Shown: positions 10,757 through 25,200 of the stretch, in pieces
Layout of the letters: each line of letters opens with the position of its first letter
Numbering within the stretch: position 1 is the stretch's first letter
Source of the DNA: Saururus chinensis
Lineage: Eukaryota > Streptophyta > Magnoliopsida > Piperales > Saururaceae
Direction of reading: 5' to 3'
Assembly (NCBI GenBank): GCA_035235625.1
Contig: CP141142.1
Coordinates: forward strand, 47,099,644-47,163,643
Length of the DNA: 64,000 nt
The notes under the pieces: generated by a model
The model's input: the letters and a program-made list of their open reading frames with translations, nothing else
The model's database searches: none
What the model was told of the DNA's origin: nothing
Program-made: the position numbers and the translations under genes

Positions 10757-11435
10757 GTATGTAATGTCGGTCCTCATGTTAACGTGTCCTTGTACTTGTT
10801 GGCATTGATGAACTCTTGTTTCTAAGTTTGTGCCATGAGATAATTTAACACGCTGGTAAAGCAAGTACATCCTCACTTATTTCACCAAGTAAAACCCAAT
10901 ATCTTCTGACTTATGTTACTAACCCGTGAATTCAAATGCGATAATTTTTCACTTATTTCACTAATCCGTGACTCTTAAAACTCACCAAAACCTTCTGAAA
11001 CCCTGAGAAATTCTTTTCAAAGTGTGAAATGCGTTTTAGACTGTTGAAGCTGTTTTCACATCTTACTAACCCGTCTTTCCTCCTCTTTTTTCTCTTTTTT
11101 GTGTATGTTAAAATCATTTTGGTTATGATATCTTTTATTGTCTAATTAAAATGTGGTAGTTCAATTGAGATAAAGGGAAGAGTCAAAACAATTCTTACAA
11201 TTGATTTCTGACTTCTCTGTTATCAATTATGATTATTTACTAAGACGATTTTGCTATCCTCGTTCTCAGGTATTGAGGTGGTTCGAATCTGTTGGAAGCC
11301 TTAAGTGTCATCTGATGTAAATTGTGAATTTATTGACTAGTGGTGTTTTACATGTAAGGTCGAGTTTGATCACAATATGACGGAGGGGGAGATTGAAGAA
11401 AGATAAGCAATTTGTTGGGAGTATCGTAATTTGGA
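10757..11435 (+). promoter_or_regulatory. Probable 5' leader and leader intron of the THG1-like gene
   Basis: This AT-rich stretch has no long reading frame. A TCTCAG acceptor-like site at about 11270 could start the untranslated exon that runs into the ATG at 11436. Transcript data are needed to fix the start; no clear TATA box was identified. Confidence 0.3.
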
Positions 11436-13244
11436 ATGGCAAATAGCAAGTACGAGTATGTCAAATCATATGAGGTCAATGAAAGGTTAATGCCATTGAC
11501 ATGGATTGTTGTGAAGATCAAATTGTCTGATTTTCAGAGGTAAATTTATGATTTTTTTGAAAATTAAGGAATTGAGTTTTCCTCGGTTTTTAGTTCACTA
11601 GCTGGCGTGCTCCACCAAATTGTCTTAAAGAATACTCAATTGAAGTAATTATTGTGAAAATATAGAACTCTCTTTTTATAGGTTGCCAAGTGATTTAAGA
11701 TGGGGATCAATTGCTTTATTTCCCAGAAGTTTGTTTGTTTGCTGATTTTTTTTGACAAATGGGCTTTTGTAGGTTTGCAGAGGTCCATGAATTTAAGAAG
11801 CCCAATGATGGGTTTTTTTTGGACCTGATGAACAAATCAGCAGTTTCTATGCTGAAGGAGTACCCAGACATAATTTTTGCATATGGTATCAATGATGAAT
11901 ACAGGTACAAAATTTGGTCAATGAATCAAGTTTATACTTCCCATTTTCAACTAAGAATATCAGTTGATTTTTCCTTGCTTTAATTCCCAGCTTTGTGTTC
12001 AAGAAGACAACTCAGTTTTACAAAAGACGTGCCAGGTTTTTTCTTAATGCTTCTTTCGTCTGTTCGGCTGGGCAACAAACATAAGCTTAAGCATCTGAAA
12101 TATGAATTCTGAACTGAGTGCTGAGCATCTCCCTCTCTATTATTTTTTTTGCAGCAAAGTGGTGTCTGTTGTAATGTCATTCTTTGTTTCGTCATACAAC
12201 ATGTTGTGGAATGACTATTTTCCAGAAAAGGAACTGAAATATGGGCCTTCTTTCATTGGAAGGCTTTTTTGTTGTCCGTCAAGTGTAATTCTTCGAGATT
12301 ATTTGTCATGGAGGCAAGTCAATGGTAACTTTTGTAATCCTGTTATTAAGTTATTACATTGAGCTTAAAATTAATTTGGGAATGTTATCTTTGCTTGCCT
12401 TATCCCTCTTTGTTCTTGTGTTTTTTTACATTTATGTAGGTTATGTGAAGAATTGGTACAACTATTTGTTCTGGATGCTAGTGGAATCAGGGAAAAGCAA
12501 AAAAGAAGTTCATAATCTATTAGAGGTATGCCTTATGCTTGGGAGTAGTGTGTTTGTACAGGTTTTCCGTCTATAGTATATTGATTACATAATTGTGTTT
12601 CTAGCAGTTAGGTGCCTAATTTAAGGCTATATTCACCTGAAAGTTAAGTGAAAGCATCTTATAATATCAAAGGGCATGTGTCTTATAGTGATTGGCATTG
12701 GTTGATACTTGATAAGCTTTATTAGGAAGTTCTCTTTAATGTTATATTCACCTGAAAGTTAAGTGGAAGCATCACATTATATTAAAGGGAAAGTGCATAT
12801 AGTGATTGGTATTGGTTGAGACTTAATAAACTTCATTAGGAAGTTCTCTTTCAAGCCTGTGGTTAGTTGGTATGTTGATGGGACTGCATTCACATTATGA
12901 AACGCAATCTAAGCCTCTCACCTAGTTCTTATTTTGACATGATAATTTTTCTTTTTTGTATGAGGAAATTGTTTTGGTTGCCAAAATCACAAAAGATAGA
13001 AGGGCCACCTATGCAATAATGTAGTGTTGTTCAGATTTCATCCCTCAAAATTATGTATGAGAATCCTCATGTTGCCTTGCTTACTTATGTGTTGTTGTTC
13101 TCTCACTGTCTTTATCTAATTGTTACTTTAATTATGTAGGATGTTAAATCACAAGGAACAAATGGACTACTTGCGCAACAGTTTGGTAAAGATTACCATA
13201 TATCAAGCATTTCTAATATAGGATCCTGTGTTCACAGAAAAAAG
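11436..13244 (+). other. THG1 unit 1 (N-terminal, pseudo-catalytic)
   Basis: Exons 1-6, residues 1-214. D76 and E77 (YGINDEYS) sit exactly at the family positions, but the position of the metal ligand D29 is Lys and G30 is Leu (VVKIKLSDF). The HINN motif is replaced by YVKN. Folding is probably kept (FAEVHEFKKPND, KRRARK, LSWRQV). In two-unit plant THG1 this corresponds to the N-terminal repeat. Confidence 0.8.
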
Positions 13245-16200
13245 GTTAGTTTTCCTATGCTTTTGAAAAATGTCATTTTCTCGACTAGCTACTTAATGTG
13301 ATCCTCCTAATAATATCAAAACTAATTAATTTAATGTTTACTATAGAAAACTAAAAAAATGAGAAAGATTTAGGAAAACTGTGCTGAAGGTAGTTTTATA
13401 ATATGGCAAAAGAAATTCTGTACAATACAGGTTGAGTTTCTGCTCCACAAGTTTACCTTTAATTCAAGTTCTTTCATCAATCTAGCTCACTTCTACAAGG
13501 CATTTTCTTACCCATATATGCTCCTTGGAATTGGAGAGGAGGAGAGAGGGAGGGAGGGAGAGAGAGGGGGAGAGGGAGGGAGGCCACAAAGCACTAAAAC
13601 AGTTTTGAAAATTTTTAATCAAATTGAAAGTAAACTCTCTAGTTATGAGCCTAAGTGAGAATGAGAGAAGTATTTTACATCTTGATCAATTTAAATATCT
13701 TGTAGAAGCTAGATAAGCATTTTGTAATTTTTGTGCTAACAAGGATAGAATCCAATGAAACCATCAAAATTTGTTTTTTTCTGGCTGGTGTTTGATCGAG
13801 GTTTACTGTCAATGTTGCCTTAACATTAAAAAATAAAAAGAAAAGAAAGTGCTTTTTGATAGCAAAATCAGAACTAGGGTTTTGAATCAGAAGAGCTTTG
13901 TATTTCTCAGAATAGAATCATACATGAAAGGGAAAACGATCCTCACATTAAGAGAGATTGATCCAGCAAAACTAAAAAAAGAAATGTCTTAATTGCCCTT
14001 CACTTAAGTGAGGGTTTACAAAGAAGAAAATAGAAACTAATCTAGAATGACTAAACTACCCTCTATAGTATAAAGACTAATATAAACACTTAAGAAAAAA
14101 CAGAACCCCCTCTAAAACTCTAGATGTAGTGATCATCGAGAATTTGCTCAACAGAAATTGAAAGCGGGCCACCGTATGAGTTTTGGTGAAGAAGTCGGCC
14201 AACTGGAGAGACGACTGAATATACGGGAAGGAAACATTCCCAACACGTAAATGATGATGCACAAAGTGGCAATCAATCTCTAAATGCTTGGTACGATGGT
14301 GGAACACAGAATTGTGAGCAATCTGAATGGCGCTCCTATTATCACAGTACATGGGAGTGGGAGCAATGATAGAGACACTCATATTAGCCAACAACCAACG
14401 GAGCCACACAATCTCAATAGCAGTGTTGGACATAGCCCGATATTCAGCCTCAACAATAGACCGAGCAACAACATCTTGCTTCTTGTTCTTCCAGGAGATA
14501 AGAGAACCACCGAGAAAGACACAATAACCAGTAGTAGATTTGCAATCAACAACATCACTAGCCCAATTAGCTTCGGAGTAGGCATGAAGAGCAAGAGCAG
14601 ACGAGGAGGAAAGCACACTATAATGTAAAGTGCCCTGCACATAGTGAAGTATGCGAAGAACTGCAGCCCAATGTGTAGAGCGTTGAGCAGAGGAAAACTG
14701 ACTGACAATATGTACAACACCCTGAATATCAGGGTGACTGACAGTGAGATAAACTAAAGAACCAACAATTTCCGGATACCGAGTAGGATCATCAAGGGAA
14801 GTACCATCCAAACAATCCAATTTCAAGTTGAGTTCCATAGGAGTAGCCACAACACGAGAATCAGATAACCCAGAATAAGCAATAACATCATAGGCATACT
14901 TTGACTGAGACAAAAGATAACCCCGAGAAGAGTAAGCAACCTCAATTCCCAAGAAATAATGAAGGAACCCAAGATCTTTCATCTCAAACAGCTCCATCAA
15001 TTGTCATTTGAGAGAAGAGATACCGGCACTATCACTACCAGTGAGAATCATATCATCAACATATAAAAAAAGAACAATACGCCCAGATGGAGAGTCTCTA
15101 AGGAATAAAGCTGAATCATGATCTTGAAAACCCACTTACACCCAATGACATTCTTACTAGGCGGAAGAGAAACCAACTCCCATGTTCCAGTCTTGTGCAA
15201 AGCATATAACTCATCCTGCATAGCCTGCTGCCAATTGGGATCATTAGAAGCCTCTTTGTAGGACTGAGGCTCATGAAGAGAGTGAATGACAGATAAAAAA
15301 GTAAGGAAATGAGAAGTAAAGAAAGAAGAGGAACATGCATACCGAGCATCATAAGACACAAGGGGACTAATAGAATCCGAAGGCAGAGAGGCAGCAAGGG
15401 GAGTATGCAGAGCCAGAGGAAGGCCAGCCAAACGTAGACTACGTCTAGGCTCTTGAACAGGTACAAGGGCACAAGTTTGATCTACATCAGGGGCAACTGG
15501 AGGAGGCAACACCAATGGGGCCGTGGAGCTTTGCATTCTACGTTGGTAGACTTGCGTAATAGTTAGACGAGAAGGAACAAGAGCAGACACATCCACAGAC
15601 TTATTGCAATCATCATAAATACATGGAGGAAAAGGATCAACGTAAAGCAAATCCGAGCGATCAACAAGAGAATCACGATGAGGGATCTTATAATAAAAAA
15701 GACGTTCAACAAACACAACATGCCGAAAAATATACAACTTGTTGCATAACGGATCATAACATCGATACCCTTTCTGACCAACACCATATCCTAAAAATAC
15801 GCATAAGTTAGATCGTGTAGACAGTTTTGAACGTTTAATAGCAGGAAGTAAAACATAACAGGCACAACCAAACACACGCATAGATTGATAATCGGGTTTG
15901 GTATTGTATAAGCATTCAAAAGGGGACTTACCGACCGTCAAGGATGAAGGAATGTGGTTGATCAAGTAAATAGCAGTAAGAACAGCTTCACCCCAAAAAA
16001 TAGAAGGAACAGAAGCATAGAGGAGCAGTGAGCGCGCAGTCTCCAAAATGTGGCGATGCTTCCTTTTAGCAACACTATTTTGTTGTGGCGTGTGAGGGCA
16101 AGATAATTGATGTGTTGTCCCTTCAGTTGTTAGAAGAGCCTTAAATTCAGAAGATAAATACTCACCACCCGAGTCAGAGCGGAAGCACTTAACAACTACA

Positions 16201-19200
16201 TTAAATTGAGTACACACCATAGCAATAAACTCACAATAAATCAAAAGAAAATCAGATCTACGACGCATAAGATAAACCCAAGAATAGCGAGTACAATCAT
16301 CTACAAACACAACATAATATTTGGAACCACCCTTGGTAGCAACCGGAGCAGGTCCCCACACATTAGAATGAACTAGATCAAATGGATTAGCAGAAAGAGA
16401 ATCACTTAAGGTGAATGGAAGTGCAGATAATTTAGAAAGTTTACAACCACTACAAAAGGAAATATCACTAATTGGCAAAGTTCCTAAAGCACCAGAAGAA
16501 ACTAAATATTGTAGCCTAGACTTAGAAACATGTCCCAACCGCGAATGCCACAAATAAAACAAAAAAAGAATCAGAACGAAGATGCAAGTCACCCAAAGTA
16601 GAATGTGCAGCAACAGAGGCAGGTGCATGTAGTTGATCCAATGTGTAGAGACCCCCAACACTATGGCCTGTCCCAATCTGCCTGCCTGTCTACGGGTCTT
16701 GCACAATACAACCAGAAGAGGAAAATAAAACAGTGTAACCGAGCTTTGTGAGTTGAGTGACAGATAAAAGGCCAACGGTTAATTGTGGAACATGTAAGAC
16801 ATTAGAAACAGAAAGTGATGGAGATTGAATAGAGCCCAAGCCAGACAAGGGCATGGTTGTGCCATTGGCTGCACGGACAACACTAAAGTGAGAAGAATCT
16901 CCACACTCGACAAAAAAGGAATCATCTGGCATCATATGATGTGTAGCGCTAGAGTCAAATATCCAGTCAGAACGGGTAAGACGAATAGAGTCAGAGGGAA
17001 GAAACAAACCTGAGTCTGAGACAGACAAAGCAGAGGGAGTGGCAGAAGTACCAAGTAGACGAGTCAAATCTGCTAAGAGAGACTGGAGTTCAGGAGTGGA
17101 GGCAACCAATGGTGAGGATGCACAAGAGGCTTCAGTTGGTATATTAAATAATGTATTGGCAGCAGTGGGTCGACCCCCAGTGAACCGTTGTCCATGATTT
17201 TGCTGAAAGGTACGGGCTGGCTGAGAATCTGTAGACTGTCCAGGAAAGGGACGACCAGATGGCTGTAAACTAGTAGACTGACGACCAGCTTGTTGTGGGC
17301 GTTGTGGACAATCCTTTTTCCAATGGCCTTTTTTATGACAATAATTGCATTCATCTATAGCAGTACGAGGTTTAGGCTTACCAGATACTTGAATAGGTGC
17401 ATTAGATGAAGCGGCCAAAATAGTCGGACTAGGGGAGGGCGAGCCACTTAAGATCTTTATTCTGGTTTCCTTTGCAATTAATTCATTAACTGCAGTAGCA
17501 ACAACAGGCAATGGAGATCAATGTGAAATAGAACCCCGAATAACCTCATATTCATCTTGTAAGGCCATAAGAAGCTGAACAACCCGACGGTCCTCACGAT
17601 ACCGAAGTAAGGCAGCAGAAGCAAAAATTTCAACTGGTTCCATAAGTGTGAGCTGATCCCAGATAGTGGTCATGGAAGCATAGAAATCCTGAATAGATCT
17701 ATCTCCTTGTCGAGTAGAGCGAAGATCCAATTCAAGCTGATAAAGCTTAGCATAATTAGACTGTACATATAATGAAGCCAAATAATCCCATGTAGCCTTG
17801 GCGGTCTTGAACTTGGCTAATTGTAGACCAATAGTGAGATCTACTGAATTATTTATCCAAGTGAGTATTTTGGCATTATACATACGCCATTCAAAACATT
17901 ATTTTGAAAACTCCTCTGCTTTGACATCCGCTTGCATAACAGGTTCCATAGTGGAACCATCAATATAGTTCCACGACCCTTTACCCATTATAAAATTACT
18001 CATAACATAGCTCCAATAAGAATAGTTGTTACCGTATAGGCACACACTAACTGCTTGAAGATTGTCATGTTTATCCAATATATCCATAGCAACAAAATTG
18101 ATTAACAGGCCGATGAACAGTACCAATGAACAGTGCTGGTAAAACAATGCAGTAAACAGTACCGATGAACAGCGTCGATGAACACTACATATGAACAGTG
18201 CACGGGAATGTGTTGGTAAATAGTATTCGGTGAACAGTGTGGTGAACAGTACTGCCGCAAAAATGGGTTCGGGCTTTAGATAGAGGATTGAAACCTAAGC
18301 TCTGATACCAGGATGGCAAAATCAGAACTAGGGTTTTGAATCAGACGAGTTTTGTATTTCTCATAATAGAATCATACATGAAAGGGAAAACGATCCTCAC
18401 ATTAAGAGAGATCAATCCAGCAAAACTAAAGAAAGAAATGTCCTAATTGCCCTTCACTTAAGTGAGGGTTTACAAAGAAGAAAATAGAAACTAATCTAGA
18501 ATGACTAAACTACCCTCTATAGTATAAAGACTAATATAAACACTTAAGAAAAAACAGAACATATACTCTTAACACTTTTCAACAATTTATATAAATGGAT
18601 ATATGACTGATATGCCTGAACATTCTTTTGCATCATTAACTGCACACTTTTGGTATAAGATTTTCTCACTACTATTTGAAGAGAACACAAAACTCTTCTC
18701 AGTATATTTGACACTTTATTTTTTTGGGATACAGAAAATTGTGAAGGGAAAAATAGATGATGGTAATCCACTTAAACGGTCGCAAAATGAGGTGATTGTT
18801 GCTCATTGTGATATGACCAGCTCGACATTCTGGAAAGAACATGAAAACATATTTCGTGTGACTTTCTGTGAGGAAAATCGTGGCATTCTCAAAGATGATT
18901 TGGCTCAGTGTTTGGGAATAGCAATGAAGCTTAAGTATATGAAGGTCTATGAAGTTGAAGACACTTTGATGCCATGTGCATGGATTGTTCTTCGTATCGA
19001 TGGATGCCATTTTCATAGGTAAAATTTTAACTCAATACTGCAATAGATAGAATTGGAGATTTTATTGAGGTGGTGTTATTGCTGGCACAATCAAGGAGGT
19101 GATTTTTTAGATACTCATTTTCAGTTAATTATACTGAGCCCCCAATCCCCATATGAATTTCCACTTTTATTTTTTACATTAATTGGATAGATGAATCTGA

Positions 19201-22200
19201 ATGGCTTTTTATCCCATTGCATTTGCTCTTGTAGATTCAGTTATCTTCATGAATTTGAGAAACCGAATGATCAGCAGGCTTTGAAGCTTATGAATGCGTG
19301 TGCAGTATCAGTGTTAGAGGAGTTTCCAGATGTAGTCTTTTCATATGGCGTGAGTGATGAGTATAGGTATTTGCTTGATGAAACACTTTGGCTTGTTTCT
19401 TTCTTACAACCTAAAGTTTCTTATTGGGACTGTTCAAATTTCAGTTTTATTTTCAAGAAGACAACTGAAATATACAAACGACGTGCGAGGTATTTGCTTT
19501 CTGCACTCCCCCCCACTCTTCCTTCTATTAATTGTGTGTTGTAACTTGACCAAGCTATATTATGTTGCAGCAATATAATATCACATTTAGTATCATTGTT
19601 CTCTTCAATGTACGTGATGAAGTGGAAAGAGTTTTTTCCATTAAAAAAACTGAAGTACCCACCTTCTTTTGATGGACGGGCAGTTTGCTATCCGTCTGAT
19701 GCAATTCTTCGAGATTATTTGTCGTGGAGACAAGTAGACTGTGAGAACTTTGCAATTTCATAGCTTCTCTGGTTTTGAAAGTTATAAACAAAATTTTCTT
19801 GTATTAACTAATGTTTCCATCATGTAGGTTCAGTTGACTGTGTGGTTTATGATCTGAAACCTACATTTTATCTGTTTGCAGGTCATATAAACAATCATTA
19901 CAATACTTGTTTCTGGATGCTTGTTCAAAATGGGAAAAGCAAAAGTGAAGCCCAATGTCAACTAAAGGTTTCACTTTTTTTAGTTGAGATATGCATAGCC
20001 TAGTAGATAGGGGTTAGTGCTACAAAACAGGATGGTGGGTTTGAATCCCGCTGCCAAAGGGAATCAACCCCAAAATTTGGGGTGCAATGTCTCATGCCTT
20101 TACCAATATGGTAAAAGGAGTTTGACAATAAAACTTGCTCTTATAATTTTTTAGTTATATCCAATTTATTTCTGGTGATGCTGCTTAATCAAGTTTATAA
20201 AACTATAAAGCCAGTTATCTTTTTCTCAATTGATTTATTATTATCTTTTCTTGTTTCCATTAAGTGAAGCATTATGTTTGAAATCAATGCAAACATGATC
20301 TGAGTTGTACCTCAGCTGCCTTTATGCTGGGGTTATGAACTTTGTAGATATGTCCACATATGTGTATTTAGGCCAGTCTAGGCTTGGCATGCATTGTTGG
20401 GCTATTTCTTACAGCTATAACTTTTGAGGCAACTTGATTTTTTGTATGATTGGAATGCTCTAGTATTGGTAAATTTTTAAACAGATTGACTTTAATGATT
20501 TGGATCGAGTTATGACATTGTTGTTTCGTTTGTGCATCTCATGATCAAATAATCACTTCTTTACTGCTTCTGAGATGGTCTGTTGCTTATGCCTTAATAT
20601 CATTCATATATAACGTGCACATTCTTCAAAAGTATATGTAATTACTAACTCTGGGTATATCAAAACCTTGTAGGGTACACAAGCACAAGAGAAAACTGAA
20701 CTTCTACGGCAGTTTGGCATTAATTATGAGATGGAACCAGACATGTTTCGTAAAGGATCCTGTGTTTTCAGGCAGAAGGTAGTTCTATGTGATGTAATGA
20801 AACTTCATAGGCTTTATTACTTATTTTCAGTACAATTTGATTAGACCAAATTTAAAGGAAAGTTGAAGTAAATGTGTGTGGAATCTATTCCTAAGTAGAC
20901 TAGAGGACTATATAAATGAGCTTTTACATTTGAAATTGGATAAATCTATAAAGTCCTACAAATATACCTACATGCAACATAAACACATAAAAAATGAACT
21001 TAAAAATGATGATATATTAGCTAAGTGGACTATAAGAATATTAAATTGTGGTTATACAATTAAAACTGGTCAAATTTCCTCTCTCTCTCTCTCTATCTTG
21101 ATTGATTGGTTGATGTTTACTCTATCGTCCTGATAAATTTTTGTCAAATGATCAGGGGAAAATGATTTTGGCGAGCCAGCTGATTGTATTAATTTTCTTT
21201 TACCAACATGTGATGCTTTTTGACCATAGACTTCTACTCTTTTACGTTTTAGCCAAAGATGTTCTTTTGCACATGATGTAAAAGGCATGTTTTATTTAAG
21301 GACTTTTAACTTGCTATGGCATTAGTAATTAAAACTGCTAGTTTTAGCAGGAAACTGGGCATTGAAACTGAATCCATGACATTTGATATTTAGAAATGAA
21401 CTAATGAATTTTTAGCACAAATTCAAAAATTCAAGCATTTATGTATCAAGAAATCGTCTATTTTTTTTCCTAAAAAAATGCATTTGCTTATTATAGGATG
21501 ACATGGATTGTGTTGAAATAAATGGAGGCCAAGATTGCTGCATCCTACGTGCAAATGTTAGTGTGAAACACTGTGATATAATTGATCCATCATTTTGGGA
21601 AGCACATCCAGATATTCTTGATGAGAGCAAGGATCCTTTGTTGGAGGCGGCTAATGGCTTCTCACAGTATTTAGAATCCTTTGAAGTTAATTACAAACTA
21701 ATGCCATCAACATGGATAGTTGTGAAAATTAACATATGCAATTTCCAAAGGTATGCTATTTTTCTTTCCATAAACAACAAATGATCCTTTGTTTAGCATT
21801 GTGGATGTTAGTCTATTGGCATGTTGAGCCAGAAAATAGTAATCCTTTGCTCAGTGCTTCCAAAGCCTTAGATGCGAGTATCAAAACTTGCATATGTGGA
21901 TTAGGTGTTAAGCTATTTATTGTTGGTAACTGTCTAGACTGTTTCTTGAATGAATATGTTGGTGTTCATGAGGATCATAACATTTTAGTGCACAAGATGG
22001 AAAACAAGTCTGTTGACTACTGTCTTTACTTGTAATATATATCCAACTTGGGTTTTCTTCGAGGGAATAAATTTTTGCAGGTTCTCTGAGCTTCATGGAT
22101 TTGAAAAGCCGAACGACGAGCAGTCATGGAATCTAATGAATACATGTGCCATTGCATTGCAAATGGAGTTCATAGATACAGTTTTCTCTTATGGTTTCAA

Positions 22201-25200
22201 TGATGAATATAGGTATATGATTGAGCCATGGATGGAATTTAGTTTCTTTATTTTCCATAAGATTCTTATCAGTTGTTTTTCTTTCTCAGTTTTGTTTTCA
22301 AGAAGACAACTCAATTTGCCGAAAGATGTGCCAGGTTTCTATTCTTTCTTTCTTAGTTATTGGAATTAATTATAAGTTTTGGTGAGAGATGATTCAAAAA
22401 CATGTATTATTGTTGTTGTTGTTCTTATTAGAGAAAAATTAGCCTAAGCTTAAGCGTAGGCTACCTTTTCTCAGCTTGATTTTTAAGATGTGGAACCTTC
22501 CATTATTAGTAAAAGGGAGGACCAAGAGGAATTGAAATTAGATCGTCAAAACAAGAGGCCCACAAATGTAGGACCCATTTGGACATGTTGGCTCCATGGC
22601 ATCATTTTGATCTCTCGGTTGTGATTGTATTTTCTAATTTGGGTCCCTAGAGGTGTAAGATAGTTATGGGACCTAGTGGAATTTAAATATCCCATTTGAT
22701 GATGGGGATCTACCAAGTTTTGGGTCATTTTAATATGGCAAGAACTCGAAAAGATTTTTTCTGATTTTCAAAGAATTATGGGGAGGTAAACCTTATGTCA
22801 AGTTAGATAAGGGCGAAGAAGATCTAAAAAATGTGGAGGAATGAATAAAATTAAATTAGACTAACATTATTAGTCTCAGAAATCGGTCAGTCGGTCATAT
22901 TAGTTGGTCAATTTGGTATGTTGGTCAGTCATACACGGACTGGCAGTTGAACATTCGGACTATCAGACAGTCAGTCTGACAGATAACATGTCTGAATGGT
23001 TGTCTGACTGTCCAGACCCCATCCATTTAAGCTCATTGAATTTCAGCCATTGATTTGAGGTTGAAATTTTTACTGGCTAAATGGGCCCAAACTTCACACG
23101 GACCTTAATTCTGTGATTTGTCACTCATCCTCCTCGTCCGATTCCTCCCTTGGATGGTGGTCCCATAAAAGTGGGCCCACCAACACTTAAGTGCAAGAAG
23201 GGCGGCCCGCACTGAGGTGCAGGTTAAGTGTATTATTGTTATTGTTGTTGATAGTATTATTATTATTATTACAACAACTACTACTATTATTATTATGATT
23301 ATCTTTATTATTATTATTTAGTGATTGACTGTTACCAGCTGCATGGTTTTTGCAGTAGTATAAAACTGTTCGTTGCATTGTTCTTTTCTCGTATGTATTT
23401 TGCAAAGTGGAAAGAGTTCTTCCCACATAAAGAATTGAAGGTCGTGCCTATTTTCTCTGCGGACATATATTGTTGTCCGTCGATTGCAATTCTTCGAGCT
23501 TATCTGGCATGGAGACAAGAAGAATGTGAGTCTGATGGATAGCTGGTTTACTGAGAAGCTAATGAGTAATGACATTTACACTGTATTTTTTACAACAAAC
23601 AAGTATCTGTACTTATCTTTGTGAAATTATCTAGGTCACATTTGTAATCTGCACCAGACATGTTTATGGATGATGGTAAAGTGTGGTAAGAGTATAAATG
23701 AAGCAGAAGATCTACTAAAGGTAATAAATGTTTTCTGTTGCATCCATGTTTTTGTGCTATGGATAGCTCTATTGATCTAGAAAGCTGGTAAATAAAAAAA
23801 AGACTCAAACTAACTCCAATCAATTTTAACCTTCCTTACACTGGCACATGTTGACATTTTTTTTTCCATTTCTGGAGGGTTGAATAGGACACAACTAATT
23901 TGAGGACGACTAGCAGTAATTTCCGTGTGTATTTTGGGTGGGTTGGGGTTGGCCTTACTTTGTTTTACCTATTTACTTGAACTTTAATTTTTATATTAGC
24001 TTTGTTTCTGATGGTTCTATAAATGACATCTCAAACAAATTTATTTTGCGTCACACTTGACCAATTCTTATAAGATTATTGGTTAGATAAGTTTAATGTA
24101 CTAACTGTTGGGTGAAACATGGTGAGCTCATTAACCGAGTGGAATGTCTTATATTATTCCTTCTTGTGGTAAATGACTGAAGGTTGGAATCCAAAATGAG
24201 TATAATGAAGCTGCTCAAAAGTAGCAAATTTCACTGATGTTTTACATAAAGGTTTTTGTATTGTATTGGAGACGTGAATATTTTGTGAAACACGCATATT
24301 GGTGGCACATATAGGATGATGGAAATGTATAGAACATTTTTTAAGTTTTGTTCATATATTATAATTGTATTTCAAGATTTATTGCCCAATGAATTGTTAC
24401 ACTCTTAAAATTATTTGAAAGTAATGTCTGATTATTTGATCGTTTTGGAAAAGATAACACAGTTAGCTTAAAATTTCTTAAACCATAAATTCTTCTTAGT
24501 TTTTGTTAATTCAAATAGTTAATTTCTTAATAAATTAATCTTTTAGATGACTTGTGTTCTAACATGCTGTTAGAGCAACTTCAATTTCAAGGGGAAACAG
24601 CATATCTGTTGTATATATAACCTTAGAGCTTGAAGGCAGACCCGGCAACATCAACTGTGCCGACTTTACACTGGACAAAATTGTATTCTTTATGTTTGCA
24701 TCTGGCTGTTCTTCCAATGGACATGATGCAGGCAAGGAGGGTGTGCAAATGGAAGGCGTGGTGGGCCAAGTGCAAGCGTGGGTGTGGGGGAGAGGGCAGG
24801 CAGGGGGAAGAGAGGTTGGGTGAGGTGAAGAACAAGAAGAATTTAGAGTTGGAATACTTGGCTGTAACATAGTATCAGAGGCAGGAGGTCCTGGGTTCGC
24901 TTCACAACCCGCATCTGAATGGACCCATGCGAGAGTCCTGCATATGCTTAATCACATGTGCTTGTGTGGGAGTCCTAACAACTTGTGCTCAGTGCAACTT
25001 GGTTTCTAGAAACTCTACAAATGTATGTTGTCAAATGATTGGCATATCAGTAATAAGATAACAACTGTCAGGAACAAATTTTAAAACTTGATGACCAAAT
25101 CAAAAGGGTGTATTGTCTGTGTTAGAGTTTTGTATATATATAGTTGGTCCATTTCTAAAAGCTTAGTTTAAAGGTAAAGATAACATTGTTCCAGAGACAA

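Larger units (their letters stand above)
13860..18561 (-). mobile_element. Ty1/copia LTR retrotransposon in THG1 intron 6, broken
   Basis: Two direct LTRs of about 248 bp (13860-14107 and 18314-18561) enclose a minus-strand element. Next to the 5' LTR (about 18300-18313) is a primer-binding site reading TGGTATCAGAGC on the minus strand, the initiator tRNA-Met type. A purine tract (AGAGGGGG) abuts the 3' LTR. Parts in element order: gag (about 18147-17518), CCHC knuckle and protease region (17511-16690), integrase (about 16650-15500), and reverse transcriptase/RNase H remnants (about 15260-14077, with YCDNRSAIQIA and TKHLEIDCHFV). The order protease-integrase-RT defines copia. The copy is broken, with several breaks. 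The LTRs differ at roughly nine positions, so the insertion is fairly young. No clear 5-bp duplication was found. Confidence 0.92.

Noticed and set aside
11270-11300. GGTTCGAATCTG as a tRNA gene T-arm
   Set aside because: No acceptor stem, D-arm or anticodon arm can be drawn around it.
13860-18561. 5-bp target duplication for the intron 6 copia element
   Set aside because: The five bases outside the two LTRs do not match, so none was claimed.
21070-21288. CT microsatellite (CTCTCTCTCT) in intron 12 as a regulatory element
   Set aside because: It is a short simple repeat in an intron with no sign of a specific function.
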